Below the pieces are notes generated by a model, which worked only from the letters and a program-made list of their open reading frames with translations, did not search any database and was not told where the DNA came from. Shown here in pieces: positions 11,417 to 23,289 of a stretch of DNA of 64,000 nucleotides; the stretch's first letter is position 1, and the number at the start of each line of letters is the position of its first letter. The position numbers and the translations under genes are program-made. The stretch lies in the NCBI GenBank assembly GCA_033060915.1, contig CM065379.1, forward strand, positions 39,974,818-40,038,817, written 5' to 3'. This DNA is from Euryodendron excelsum (Eukaryota; Streptophyta; Magnoliopsida; Ericales; Pentaphylacaceae).

Positions 11417-11609
11417 AGTCCCTGTAGTTCCAATTAACTCGATTTTATCCATGAATTTATATTGTCGTTCCTAATAGGTCCAATTATTAACTGTCGTGAG
11501 AACAATGGACGGCAACTAGTCATGTGGGCTGCACATGGATACAACCGAGGGGCACAATTGTCATTCCGCCCCATTCCAGCCCTAAATCATCCATATGAGA
11601 TACATATAG
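11417..11609 (+). repeat. MULE left terminal inverted repeat (truncated)
   Basis: Shares CTGTAGTTCCAATT, TTTATATTGTC, CATGGATACAA and GCACAATTGTCATTCCGCCC with the reverse complement of 15017-15256. It begins at AGTCCCTGTAG immediately after the LTR-C terminus. Confidence 0.85.
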
Positions 11610-11748
11610 GCTATGTATGCATAGTTACTAGACAACCAAAACCAGAGAAATAGAAGAAGAAAAAGAAGAAGAAGAAGAAGAGGGAAATAGAAGAAGAAAG
11701 GAAAAGGGGAAAGAAAACCTAGAGGAAAAGAAGAGCAAATACCTTGGG

Positions 11749-12136
11749 ATGGAGCCTATGCATTGCCATTGCGGGAGGAGGGCGTGGTTGAGGACATCTT
11801 GGACTGATAACAACCCTGGGAGGAGGTTTTATGGTTGTTCCGCATACGGGGTGAGAGTATTGCACCATTTTTTCAATTTGTCATGGTATCATTGTTGGTT
11901 AAACCTATGCTCTTACTGAAATTCAGAGCACAGCTGTATGTGGGTTCTTTGAGTGGGCTGATCCCCCCATGTGTGTTCCTGCTCGGGAGGTCATTTCATG
12001 TCTTTTAAGAAAAGCAACAGTGCTTCAACATCAAATTCAGCAGTATGGAGCAAGAGAGATGCTGGTTGGCATTTCTTGTGATCTCGTGGCTAGCATTTTA
12101 GTGGTGGAACTTCAAAATAGCTGCAGGGAAAGGTAA
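11749..12136 (+). CDS. GRF-type zinc-finger protein inside the MULE
   Basis: Two exons, 11749-11850 and 11927-12136, joined in phase 0 across a 76-bp GT-AG intron, give a 103-aa protein ending in TAA. Exon 1 encodes CHCG, then TSWTDNNPGRRFYGC; exon 2 has CGFFEWADPPM. Together these form the GRF zinc-finger signature (CxCG, T..NPGRRFY.C, C.FFEW.D). The remaining 55 residues are a helical tail with no motif I recognise. GRF fingers are known as nucleic-acid-binding modules in plant and animal repair proteins and as small proteins near plant transposons. The gene lies between the left inverted repeat and the convergent transposase pseudogene. Both exons are open, so it may still be expressed. 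A GAA-rich tract (11640-11735) precedes the start. Confidence 0.75.
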
Positions 12137-12624
12137 AGGAAATTACAATAAGAATGGGAAAATGTTGCAACTTTACAATTAGGCTGTTGCATAAAATGGG
12201 AAAAGGTATTTTATGGGTTATGTGTAATGGGGAAAAGGTAGTTTATAGGTTTTGTGTAATGGAAAAAATGTGGTTAATGGTTTTTATAAATGCAAAATCT
12301 GGTGCAGTTTTTGTAAATGTGCAATCTACTTGCTGTATTTGGCTCAACTTGAGGAATACATCATAGTGGCATACAGTAGTAAACATCTCTTCAAACAAAA
12401 CAAAAGAGCCATAAATCAAAGGGTTGGCAAGTTACAATACTAAACAAAAGAACCATAAATTCATTCAAACAAAGACTACTTTACTTGACTACACAAAAGA
12501 ACCATCCAGTACTAAACATCCCTTCAAAAAAAAATTACACAATGTTAAGATATTTTAACAACCCTTCAAATTGTTCACATTCTTCAAAATCCATTCAAAC
12601 AAAGATGCTTCAAAATGCTGATGG

Positions 12625-14424
12625 CTAATAAGGGTTTGGCACTTTGGATCTTCTAGTTCTAGGCAATGTTGGCTGACTTTCAAAAGAATTGGCAACAGTA
12701 GTTCTTGACCTTGTAGAAGCTAATGGCAAACTAGCAAAAGGGTTAACAATAGTTGATCTTCTCCTTATAGGTATGCTTGGCTGCCTAGTAGAGGAATCCC
12801 TTATATGTGAAGCTGGAGTGTTACCAGATGAGGAAGCTAGAGTCCTCCGAACCTACAAATTGGTAGTAATTTAGATAAAGCTAATGGAAAATTGGAAATT
12901 AAATAAATGAATTTATTCTTACAGGTAATTTCTGCCTCCTTCCTGTGCCTTGCTTAAACATAGGCTGCCCCTTGCAATTTCTTCTATTATGGCCAAGTAT
13001 ACCACATAGGCTGCAAGTGGTGGTTATGTTTTGTCTTCTAATTTTGTAGAGATTTTGAGGTTTAGCTGCCTCTCTCCTTCTTGCCTCCTTTGGCCTACCT
13101 ACCTGCTTTAAAACATTTGGAGGCAAAACACTAGACAGACTAGATTTAGGCCACATTTGAGGACCATTGATAGGGTAGATGATAGGGTCATAGCTTACCA
13201 AATAAGTCTCCTTCTTATACCAATGGGTAACATAACTCTCAAGCATCTAATTCTATTAAAGGCCTGTAACCTGCCTTGAAAACTTGCTTGCAAGCCCCAA
13301 GACAAACATATAACCTATAAAATCTAGCTTTAGAACCATCTTCTTCATCTTCATCTTCATTTAATTTCAATATGATGGTTATGGCTAGATTTGTTCTTCT
13401 AATCTCTTCACACAATTGTGTGTGTCCACATATGTCTTTATCTAGAAACTAAGAAGTCCTTGCATTTTAGATGCATATAACACCCACTTGCAAGGAGGTT
13501 TACATGTAGCTTTACACCTAGATGAATCATTTTTTACAAACTTTATTATTTTTCTAGTCTTTATAGCATGTTGTCTGACAACATCTTTGAATATCTTAGG
13601 TGTGCCAAAGACCATCCCCACTTTAAACTTGGGGTCTGACATGTCTACGTTTGGATTAAATTCAGGAAATCTCTGTTTTGACTCACTTTCGTCATCTGAT
13701 GATTCATCAATGCTGTTAAGCTCATCATAATTTTCATCTTCAGCTACAATTTCCTCCCATTTAGTAGATTGCTGGTAGTTATGGGTACCATCATTTCCCT
13801 TTCCCTTATCCATTCCCTTTATAGTCTACCCCATTCAACATTCCTGCCAATATTTGCCTTAAATATGAGGTCATATTCACTATCTTCAAAGTCCTCCAAC
13901 TCTATAGACTTATCTTCCCCGTCATATTCATTATCTTCCTCCTCACTTAAACCTACAACATCACCCTTATCACTCTGCAAATCAACCTCAGCCTCAACCT
14001 CAACCTCTACATCAATGAAGCTATCATTTTGCTAAAGTTCCTTAATCACAATTGTATGATGATGACTCTCACCAATTGATTGGTCATAATTCAAGTCAAG
14101 GTCAGGATTATGCTCTAAATAAATATCTATGCATCTACAATCATGTGCAACCCATTTAACCATGTCAAGTACATCACTGTCATTAACCAACTGCCTTAAC
14201 CCATACTGTAGCTCCCTACCAGGCAATCTATAATGGTAGGTTATGAACCCTAAGTAATTTAGTTGCCTCACCATTTCCCCAATCTGTAGCATACTCATTC
14301 GATTAACATTGTAATTATCAAAGTATGATACATTCCCTCCTATGTATGCCCTGTTTGGAAATTGCGCAAATGCCCCACCATGTTGCATTCTAATGGAGAA
14401 TAAATCATCATCTGGGTCTACAAT
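12625..14424 (-). pseudogene. MuDR-type transposase pseudogene, catalytic core deleted
   Basis: Minus-strand remains in order. 14424-14032 encodes a PB1-like N-terminal domain (MQHGGAFAQFPNRAYIGG, YHYRLPGRELQYGLRQLV), ending at an in-frame TAG. An acidic linker follows. 13813-13330 encodes the MuDR N-terminal region (FKVGMVFGTPKIFKDVVRQHAI, CKATCKPPCKWVLYASKMQG) with frameshifts, then LGACKQVFKAGYRPLIELDA, the very start of the MULE transposase domain. At about 13248 this jumps directly to SYVTHWYKKETYL, which normally follows the SWIM finger. The DDE core and most of the SWIM finger, roughly 300 codons, are missing. The C-terminus has a CX2CX4HX4C knuckle (CSLCGILGHNRRNC) in 12923-13246 and a last exon at 12625-12852 joined through a 70-bp GT-AG intron. 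It cannot encode an active transposase. Confidence 0.85.
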
Positions 14425-15016
14425 ACATCTTGAAAGTCACAAAATGTTTTGACAAAATGCCCCATAAAGTGCAAACATAGCCATGCCGTGCTTGTGGATA
14501 AAGCCAAAAACCAATGGGATCCACAAGCATTGTAGTGCAAACATAGCCATGTAGTGTTGTTGTGTGCATGGGGACCGTAAAACCACATGAACCAGACCCA
14601 TTATCCATATATAATAACACAAATATACTGACATACCAGATTATAACACAAACTTAAAGATACACAGACCAACACAAACCGACCAAACAAACATCAATTT
14701 TCTAAGAGCAAAACACTTAAATAGTGACAAAATCCATACAATACAAAAAAAACAAAAAGAAAAACACAACACATCCCGTTTTCAATCACAAAAATTCAGC
14801 AAAATAAATAAATACCCACTTACCATAGTCGGGTACTTGCTTCCCAACTCGATCCAATGCCATATGGTTCACCTCTTTCAGCCTCTCCAATGAGTTACAA
14901 ACCAAAGATTGGTGCTTCTATAAGGATGATTTTCCCCCAATTTTTCACCACTACTCTTCAATTTGGAGCCCTAATCCTCTCCGATGTTATATGTTTCGAT
15001 TTGGGGGAGATGAAGA

Positions 15017-15256
15017 TATATGTATCTCATGTAGGCGATTTAGGGCTAGAATGGGGCGGAATGACAATTGTGCCCCTCAATTGTATCCATGTGCAACCCA
15101 CGTGACTATTTGCCATCCATTATTCTCACAGCAGTTAACAATTTTACCTATTAGGAATGACAATATAAATGCAGGGGTAAAATCGAGTCAATTGGAACTA
15201 CAGAGACTAAAATAAAACAAGTATGAAAGTACAAGAACCACTAGAGTAATTTGCCC
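15017..15256 (-). repeat. MULE right terminal inverted repeat
   Basis: The reverse complement begins GGGCAAATTACTCTAG and matches the left repeat from CTGTAGTTCCAATT onward. This end appears complete. Confidence 0.85.
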
Positions 15257-16920
15257 TTTTTTGTCTCATATTATAGATATTATATCAGTGTATTTACTTA
15301 TTGTTACTTACCGAAAAAAGTGCATTATACTATTATTTAACCATACTCAATCCACCTTTTAAAATATAATATCATATTAAATAATTTTTCTTGCATGCTT
15401 AAATTGAAATGTCAATCCAATCTAAATTTCGAACAATCACAAGATACATATTTTATATGCAGCTTGTCTCATTTGCAAAGTAAGCGTCTCTTATCATATA
15501 GAATAAATATTACTTGCAATGATATAATGAATTAGATTTGTTTTATGCACAATAAGATCATGCATGTCATAAGTGGGGTAGATAGTAGTGAAACTTAATA
15601 AATAGTGGAAAACATCTAATTTTTTTATAAGTCCGAATGGAACAATTTCTCTGACATGCCCTCGCGGTAAATTGGCCTCTGAAGAGTGAAAGATCGCCTT
15701 GTCTCTTCACTTTTTGTTGACAAAGTGTAAATTTTGATCAAATTATTTTTAACAAAAATATTGTATGTGGCACCACCCTGAGTTTTTTGCATTTTCCCAG
15801 AGTATCTTAAAAAAATTAATCTGCAATAGGTTAAGGGGATGTTAGCGTACGTAAACCCAATTTGGGGAACATTTAATCTCTATATATATACTTTTGGCTA
15901 TTTTTAATGTTTATATCATTTTTGTATAGGTTTGTATTTTGGGCTGGAGGAAAACAGGGCAGAAGCTCTCTTGTAGCAGCAAAACTGTATAAAAGGAGAA
16001 ACAATTGTGTGCTTTGGGGCTGGTTTGCTATGTTGATGTGTGCATTGAAGGAGGAGCGAAGCGTTGTAACGGCAAAAAATTGGTGGAGAGAAAAATTCAG
16101 ATTCTGTACCCAGATAAGTTTGCAATTGCTGTGTCTATTTGCTCTTTGCTTCTTGATGAAATTTGCATGCTTGAGCTTTATTTATTTATTTATTTCTCTA
16201 TTTGCTCTCTGTTTCATCTCAACAAGGAAGCAAAGTTGGTGACAAGATTGGAGAGATGAACAACACCAAACACAACATTTGTCTTCACCATCACAATTAC
16301 ACAATAAATCTGAGGTCTATAATGAAATGTACACTGCGAAAGTCAGTTGTAGTCATTGTAGAAAACATTGGGGTTTCAACAAACCTTGAAAGTCTAGACC
16401 AATTTTTACCCTGCTACCAGGGCTCAAGTATGTTTCGACAAATGAAACTATATATATATATATATATTACAACAGCCAAATGTCAATGCTGATTAGATAT
16501 TGTTGTTCTTAGACATTTAAGGTCAAGAAATACGAAACCATACGAACTTTGGAATTTCAACAAATAATAGCAGTTGAATATGTGCATTCCGTTTGTATGT
16601 TTGCTTGTGTGTAAGCAGATATGGAAGTTCGAAACATTCTTAAAATCTTAATAATAGGGAGATTTTCGAAAGATTGCTCCTCCTCTTTAGAAAAGGATCG
16701 GCAAAGTTTTAATCTTTTCTTCAAACATAACTGAACAAGGAAATTAAAAGACAGAAGCTCTATTCACTAAATTTGCATTTCCACCAAAGGGAAATGGGGA
16801 CTACTTCCAGAATCTACCTACAAAATGAGAAGACATGAAACAAACATGTGATGGTGTAATAGCAATAGATTACACACATCCATGCTATATCCCCTACTTT
16901 CCTCATCTTTCTAATCCATA
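15257..16920. other. Intergenic DNA, 3' flank of TRF2/HOY1-like gene
   Basis: AT-rich sequence with a (TA)n tract at 16448-16467. The open frame at 15907-16242 has no recognisable motif or splice context. The last few hundred bases before 16921 should hold the 3' UTR of the minus-strand gene. I see no other gene. Confidence 0.5.
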
Positions 16921-19900
16921 TCACGTCCATTGGTGGACCTCATGGCCAGCATCAACCGTTGGAGGTGAGAATTCACATGGATATGATGAGTTGTCCCTCG
17001 GAAGATGCATCGTCAGGTTCTCATCAGCAACTTGTGGAGGCAACCAGCCGATGGGCTGCGGGTAGAGTAGGCGGCCATCTACTTCAGAATGCTCAGTTGT
17101 ACCAAAAATCAAATGATCATCATTGAAATTTTCTTGTTTGTACTCCAACTGATTCATGCCAATGAAGTTTTGGGCATGGGCATTAGCCTCCTCAAATGAC
17201 TCGAGCAACGGGCTCATTGGCTTCATTCTGGCAAGTAGTTTTCTATCGTCAGAGTATACATATTGGGAGTCACCTAGCAAATGGTTTTCAATGACTCTAA
17301 GTATCCCAATGTTCGGATTAGGCCCCCCTGCGGCTGCCCCATAAGCCGGTACAGGATAACCTTGACAAGAAAAGGCTGCATTGGCTTGTGTTGGTGCTAC
17401 AACAGATGGTGCTAGTACCTGTATATGATCTTCCCTTGCTAAAATATTTTCAAAATTGTTTCCTTCTTGACCCCAACGTACCATCCTCTGATTATCAAAT
17501 GCACAGTCACTAATGTTCTCCTCTCTCCGTGGAAAATCCCTGACTGGTGATAACAGAAACATTTGAAGAAAGGAAATCAACACGATATTTTTTTAGGTTC
17601 AAAAGAATGAACCAAAAAACCATATACGGAAAAAATTTACTAATATACCTGACATTGGTGAATCTGAGTCCAAAATAACAAAAGGTTTGCCAGTTGTTAG
17701 TTTGAAATTGTGAACCAGATGAGGAGGAACGGAAGATGTAGCAACAGTTGAAAAAGAATATTGCAGCCCTGGAGGGGCTTGTGATTGGCTGGCAATGAAA
17801 TCAAAAGAGATGTCGTCAACCCCATAGATGTTTGGGTAGAAGTAAGGAGATTCCAGCCTTGGGAAAGGTCTTTGGCTGAGCTCTAACAGACGATGGTCAC
17901 ATTGCAAAAGCTTCTCATAGTGTTTGTCAAGAGTTCCAGGAGGAAATTTGACATAATGTCTCCTGCAAAAAATAACCATTGCTTTAATTATACGAAACAA
18001 GTGCACATACACTTAGAAACAAAGTGAGGACTAATGCACGATAAATGAGTCCACAATACCAAGATCCTTAAAATGGTAGTGTTTAATTATACTTCAAAAG
18101 TGAAACTGCAAGATTTTCCATATATATCTTATGCAAATTATCAAAATTCATACATTTGACAATATCAACTCTAGCAGAAAACTGGTTTTAACAGTTTCTC
18201 TTGTGATTTTACTAGTGGTTTCATTTTTTTCTCAGAATAACAAAATAAATATGTTTGTAAGGAAATTCTTTTTCTTGGAAAGCCTGAGTTAACATAACTG
18301 TCAAAGACAGTTTTTGGTGTTCTAATTAAACACCGTAAGCCACCTTGGCCTGTTCATTAGAAATCTTACAAATAGTTTCTTCTCTCTCAAACAGTAAGTC
18401 AAGGTAAAGAACTTCAGTTGAAAGGAAATATAAATGAAACTTCTCAAAATAGTGGAATTATTAAAGAGTCTAGTTCATTCAATTAAAGACTAAATTAAAA
18501 GAATAAAGAACAACTGAGAGTGCAAAATTTTCAGGAAATGGAAACCGAAAATGGAAAGGACTCGTGAACATTTAACATTCCACATAGAAGATGCCTTATA
18601 GAGGAGGTACATATAGTAAGAAAGAAGCGAAAAGGGAAGATTACGAAAAACCTGCAAATGGGAGCTTGACCTCCAGTAAAGTCTGATGCCTGTTGCCAAA
18701 GCGTATGCTTCCGTGGCTGCGGATTAGTCTCCCGAAAGAACAGAGGTGGTTGGTTTAACTGCACAATATTCACCAAAATTATAACTAAAAATTTAATGAA
18801 GAATTAAACTTCAATCATAATTAAATCAATAAGCACTAACCTCAATTTCCAAAATTCCTGGCTCATCATCACTAATAACGGCTCTAATTGCTTCAATATC
18901 AGACCATTGAACTTCAATCTTACTCTTCAGAGCCCCCTCCAAAACTTCCCACACAATTTTCCTCTTTGCGTAGTAACACTTCGTTATCAAATCGCCTTCA
19001 TGCCTGGTAAATCTCTGGAAATATTTCATTCAAGTAAATTAACTTGGCAAATTTTCACTTCTGGGTATTTCATTTTCTCTGTAGTTCATGAATTCAGTCA
19101 AATAATTTTGAGTTTGAGGGTATTATTACCTCCCAAGAGCCAATTTTGAGAAATAATGCTGGAAAGTTTGAGGCTTTCAACTTCTCAGACATTGGTTGAG
19201 ACATAAAATCATCCATCTTTGCTTGAGAACCATCGCGAACGGACGGTTGATGCTTCTCGGATGAAGAGCTTGGGCTCATTGCTTGAGATAACTTCATCTC
19301 CACCAAGTTGAGAAAAGATGGTGTCTTGCTTAATGTCAAACCAAGAAGACTTTTTCCTTCGGAAGAGTTGGCGTCCCCTTCCTACAAAAATGGACAAGTA
19401 ATGAGAGGAATTGAACAGAGGAAAGGAAAAAAATACAGAGCACCATTACTGAAACACGAGAAATGCTCTGCAATGGCTAAAAACAGAGACACCAGAACCA
19501 CAAATCAAGCAATTTGAACCCCACACTTGCCAGGACAGAAAAGAATAAGAGAAACCCAAGTCAATTGTGGAAGAAAGAGAGGTCTTCAAGCTTCTAAACC
19601 ACATGCAAAGCTAAAGAGTCACTCATGCAACCACCAAAATCCCATAAATCTCATACACAAGCAAACACATACACCAATATATATGTATATATATGCACAA
19701 ACATAGACCAAAATTCAATCTAAAAGAAAGTGTGAAAATACAAGACCTGTTGATTGAACAGTCTGATTCTCTTCCAATCAGAGCTTTGAGACCCAGAAAA
19801 AGCATGATATTCAGGGTTGAGTAGAGGGTTCTGAAACTCTTCAGCAGAAGAAGCAGAGAAGCCACCACAACCACCATTCTTGTCATTCCAGAAGTACATA

Positions 19901-19929
19901 ATCTCATTCGAACCAAGCCCCTGAACCAT
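16921..19929 (-). CDS. TRF2/HOY1 PH-like domain protein (550 aa)
   Basis: Six exons on the minus strand: 19747-19929, 19130-19381, 18841-19014, 18652-18758, 17649-17962 and 16921-17543, all with GT-AG introns and matching phases, total 1653 nt. The N-terminus is Ser/Gly-rich. Exons 2-5 encode a conserved block: KLKASNFPALFLKIGSWE, RHEGDLITKCYYAKRKIVWE, KSKIEVQWSDIEAIRA, PPLFFRETNPQPRKHTLWQ, DFTGGQAPICRRHYVKFPPG and DKHYEKLLQCD. I recognise this as the plant TRF2/HOY1 PH-like domain. Exon 6 encodes a 206-residue low-complexity C-terminus. Biochemical function of the family is poorly known; no catalytic motif or signal peptide is seen. The start is the first ATG of the frame that splices cleanly. 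The gene looks intact. Confidence 0.88.
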
Positions 19930-20049
19930 GATGATGATTATCTAATTTCTACCTGAACACCAATTCATTCCCTAGAAAAAAGAAAACCCACCTCAAGCTA
20001 TGAAGATATTGATCAATTTTCTCTCTATATAGCTGATATGATGTTCATG

Positions 20050-20135
20050 TACAAATATGTATATATATCGCTCTGCCAATAGGCTACGCAGTCGGACGCG
20101 GAGTAGACAGAGGAGAGAGAGAGAGAGAGAGAGTG
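20050..20135 (-). promoter_or_regulatory. Putative core promoter of TRF2/HOY1-like gene
   Basis: About 125 bp upstream of the start codon on the minus strand lies a TATA-like GATATATATACATA (20055-20070), and upstream of it a (GA/CT)n tract (20110-20133). CT-rich tracts near plant transcription starts are common. Assignment is by position only. Confidence 0.35.
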
Positions 20136-20249
20136 AGTGACGATAAAAGAGGGGGATACTTTGTTTTGGCAAAAATCCAATCGGATCGAAGTTGATTTTC
20201 AAAAAGACCTCTTTTTGACCCGAGACTACTGATGTCATCCCCTACCACG

Positions 20250-23200
20250 TGGAGTTGACAGCGGCTCTACGGGATTGCGTTTGTTCCACGGTTAAATTCC
20301 GCTATGGCCAGAGAGAGTCCAAAAACTGTAATCAAAGAAATAATTATATGGTTTTATATTGTTTGGTGGGTCTCTAAAGAAAATAAATAAAATTGGGTTT
20401 CAATTGAATTCTTATTAAATTTTCCTAGATTTATAGCGGTGAAATAAATCCAAGTTACTCAAGCTCATTTTTAAACGACTCAAGTTTTAACAAATTTTAA
20501 AATTCAAGAACCTTTTTTTGAGTTCGGCTAATTAATTTTTTTTTTTGACTTTAAGAATTTTTTTTTCTTTTTCTATACGATGTCTAGGTCAATTATTTTC
20601 TTGAATTTGTGCAAGATCATCATCCATATAAGTAGACCTATAAACGAAACAAGCCCAAACCAAGTAGTAAGTTATTTATGTTTTGTTTGAAAACTTATCG
20701 AATTTCAAAATATATTCAAGATTGGTTTATTTATTTTTTTAGTCGATTTCAAACAAGTTTTAATTCAACCGATCACGAGCCGAATTCAAGTAATTTGAGT
20801 TTTACTAGATTGTATGGCTAATGGAGCGAGGTTTGAATTTACTTTAAAAACTTAATAAGCCTCAAAATGTGTTCAAACTTAATTTGTTTACATAAAAAGT
20901 TGATCTCGAATGAGCTTTCAATTAGCCAAGCACAAGTAGAATTCAATACTACAGTTTATTTTTATGGCCCTACTTATATGAACTATGTAACATTTATGCA
21001 TTGCACAAATTATATCTAATCACAAGAGATCGTAAAAAAAGGATTAGAATTGAGACCAACATGCACTTAATCGTGGTTTGATGCTTGGGGGAATATTCTC
21101 AATGAAATTACCAAATCAAAAGATCATTGACTATTTATCACTCTTTCATTTACCTACCAAAAAAAAAAAAAAAAATTTATCAAATACATTAAACATAGAT
21201 ATAAGGGTATTATGGTCACGATATTTTTATTTTTGGTGGACTCATGTCCTAACCTTCGTATTTGTTGAATTTTAAGTGAATTATTATTGTAGGTAGGATT
21301 CACCTAATTTATAAAGCTATATTATTTAACTAATATATTTAAATCATATATAAGGTACTTTGTTCTATTTTGAGCATAAAAACGATCAAGCCATGCATTA
21401 CATCTAGTGCGAGTTAATTATGATACAACTTTCATTCGAATTGAATGCTAAAATTAACAGACCTTCTAGCCATTACCAGACTCTTATGTTGTCTCATTCT
21501 TTCTTTTTGGGAACAATATTAAATGCAGATTTACTTTCTCCATGATGGTATATGATAGCCTGCGTCGCCTTTACTTTGATGAAACATAGTAAATAAAGCG
21601 AATATGCTACATACAAAAATTTTGTACATAATTATGTAACTATTTACCATTCTTTTATTTCAAATTAAAACAATCACTGTTTCAACTTATAATTTCAAAA
21701 ATATCACTATCATATTATTTTGATGAGTTTTTTTGCATGAATATTATGTAAGAATATAATTTTCTAAATTAAGCCCTCTCTATTCTCATTAGATATTGAT
21801 ATTTCTTGCTTTTCCATATTGGCTTTTATGCACACTGTGCAATGAATTTTCTTTTTTGGGTCTTCTATGATGAATTAGTGTAAATTAATATGAAAGTAAA
21901 CTAACAACTACTCCACACACATTCCCTTTTGGTTCCAACTAAATTCAAGAACTACAAATAACAAATGAAAATTTTCCAGATTGATTAATTTAAAATCAAT
22001 GGTGGGTGTCAAATCTCAAAACTCATTTCTTCCTTCTGGAGGAGTCATCACATCATAATAACTTAACAATGCACTAAATCCTTTTAGTAAGCATAGAGAT
22101 GATTAGCCCATAAGATAGCCGCCGGCTGCTACATTTACATTACACATATAGTAAAAATAACTCATGCCTTTCAGGAGATTGAAAAGAGAATTAGTCAAAG
22201 TACTTGTAAGATAATTTGAATATTTTTGATCGCATAATAATATAAAATAAAATAAAAAAGTAATGATTCATTCCTACAATACTTTCCAACAAAATCTGCA
22301 GTGACTTCTGACTTTGAACCATAAGTTAGATGTGAAAACTCCACCATGACTGTAAGATTGAAGGAAATTTTAATTTGAGCCATTCTAACCCATTATATAT
22401 CTAAAATATTTAGAAAAACCGAGCTCACTTGTATTTTGATATACATATTATTATTATTATTAATAAGGCTTCCGCACGTGCCTCACGCATGCTCTGGCCT
22501 AATAACCCACCGGCGGACGTAATCTTAAAGCTTGAGTCACCTGCCAAAATACTGTAATTTATAAACCATTGTATGTTATGAAAGTAATAGTTTAATTAAT
22601 TAAAAGGTAAACGTTGTCATCAAAGAACCTTTATCTAGCTTTTTATCAATAGAGGCTGACGCATGAAAAAAAAGAAAAAAAAAAAAAGAAAATATAAAGT
22701 TTAGTAAAGTGTACATGATAGTGTAATGATGTCTATGTGATAGGATATTATTTTACTAAAGAACAAAGTTTATCCTATGTGTGTCGTTGACGCACTCGGT
22801 CTATAAATAGTAAATAGATGTTTCTATTCTTATATTAATTAACTCAATTTTTAATAATTAAGGGAGTAATAACTTCTTCTTTTGGTTTTTGTCATATTTA
22901 AGTTAGTGACATATCCAGTTGAGTAATCAAAAACTGCATGATGTATCCATTTTAATAGGTGGAGCACGCTGCGTGGATGAAGCTGATATGGCATTTTGGA
23001 ACTATAGGATAATTTCTTGTGAAGTTGGGATTTGTTGGGACTTTGGATCAGATAGCAATTAAGGCACGTTTTGTGAAGACTCTGAATTGGAATACAAGAG
23101 TAGGAGTGGATAAGATTATGCATTCATGGCTGATTCTAAAGTGCTTTATTACGTGAACAAAGATTACGCATTTATGGCTGATTTACACAGCTCCAATATG

Positions 23201-23289
23201 CATTTGAAAACGACAGTCATTTGCTTAGTCCTCCGGTTCTCCCTAATACATAATATCTGAGTCATTATCCTATACATTTGGAACCCCAC
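20250..23289. other. AT-rich intergenic region
   Basis: About 3 kb with no open frame of note, many homopolymer runs (for example A at 21160-21175) and short AT repeats. The part next to 20250 is the probable promoter and upstream region of the TRF2/HOY1-like gene. No recognisable element ends were found. Confidence 0.5.

Larger units (their letters stand above)
11417..15256. mobile_element. Mutator-like element (MULE) with GRF zinc-finger cargo
   Basis: A 3.8-kb element bounded by long inverted repeats: left 11417-11609 and right 15017-15256, alignable over about 200 bp. It carries a GRF zinc-finger gene (plus) and a MuDR-type transposase pseudogene (minus). The right end reads GGGCAAATTACTC outward, typical of plant MULE termini. 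The left repeat is about 45 bp shorter because it stops exactly at the LTR-C terminus, so its outer end was probably displaced by the LTR element. A 9-bp target duplication therefore cannot be checked. Confidence 0.85.

Noticed and set aside
11628..11813. Ser/Phe-rich minus-strand ORF
   Set aside because: Reverse complement of a GAA-rich tract and of the GRF-finger exon.
13488..14035. Plus-strand ORFs in the MULE
   Set aside because: Antisense shadows of the transposase pseudogene; acidic codons read as Ser/Leu runs.
15907..16242. 111-aa plus-strand ORF
   Set aside because: No motif, overlapping frames in the same place, AT-rich tail; looks like chance.
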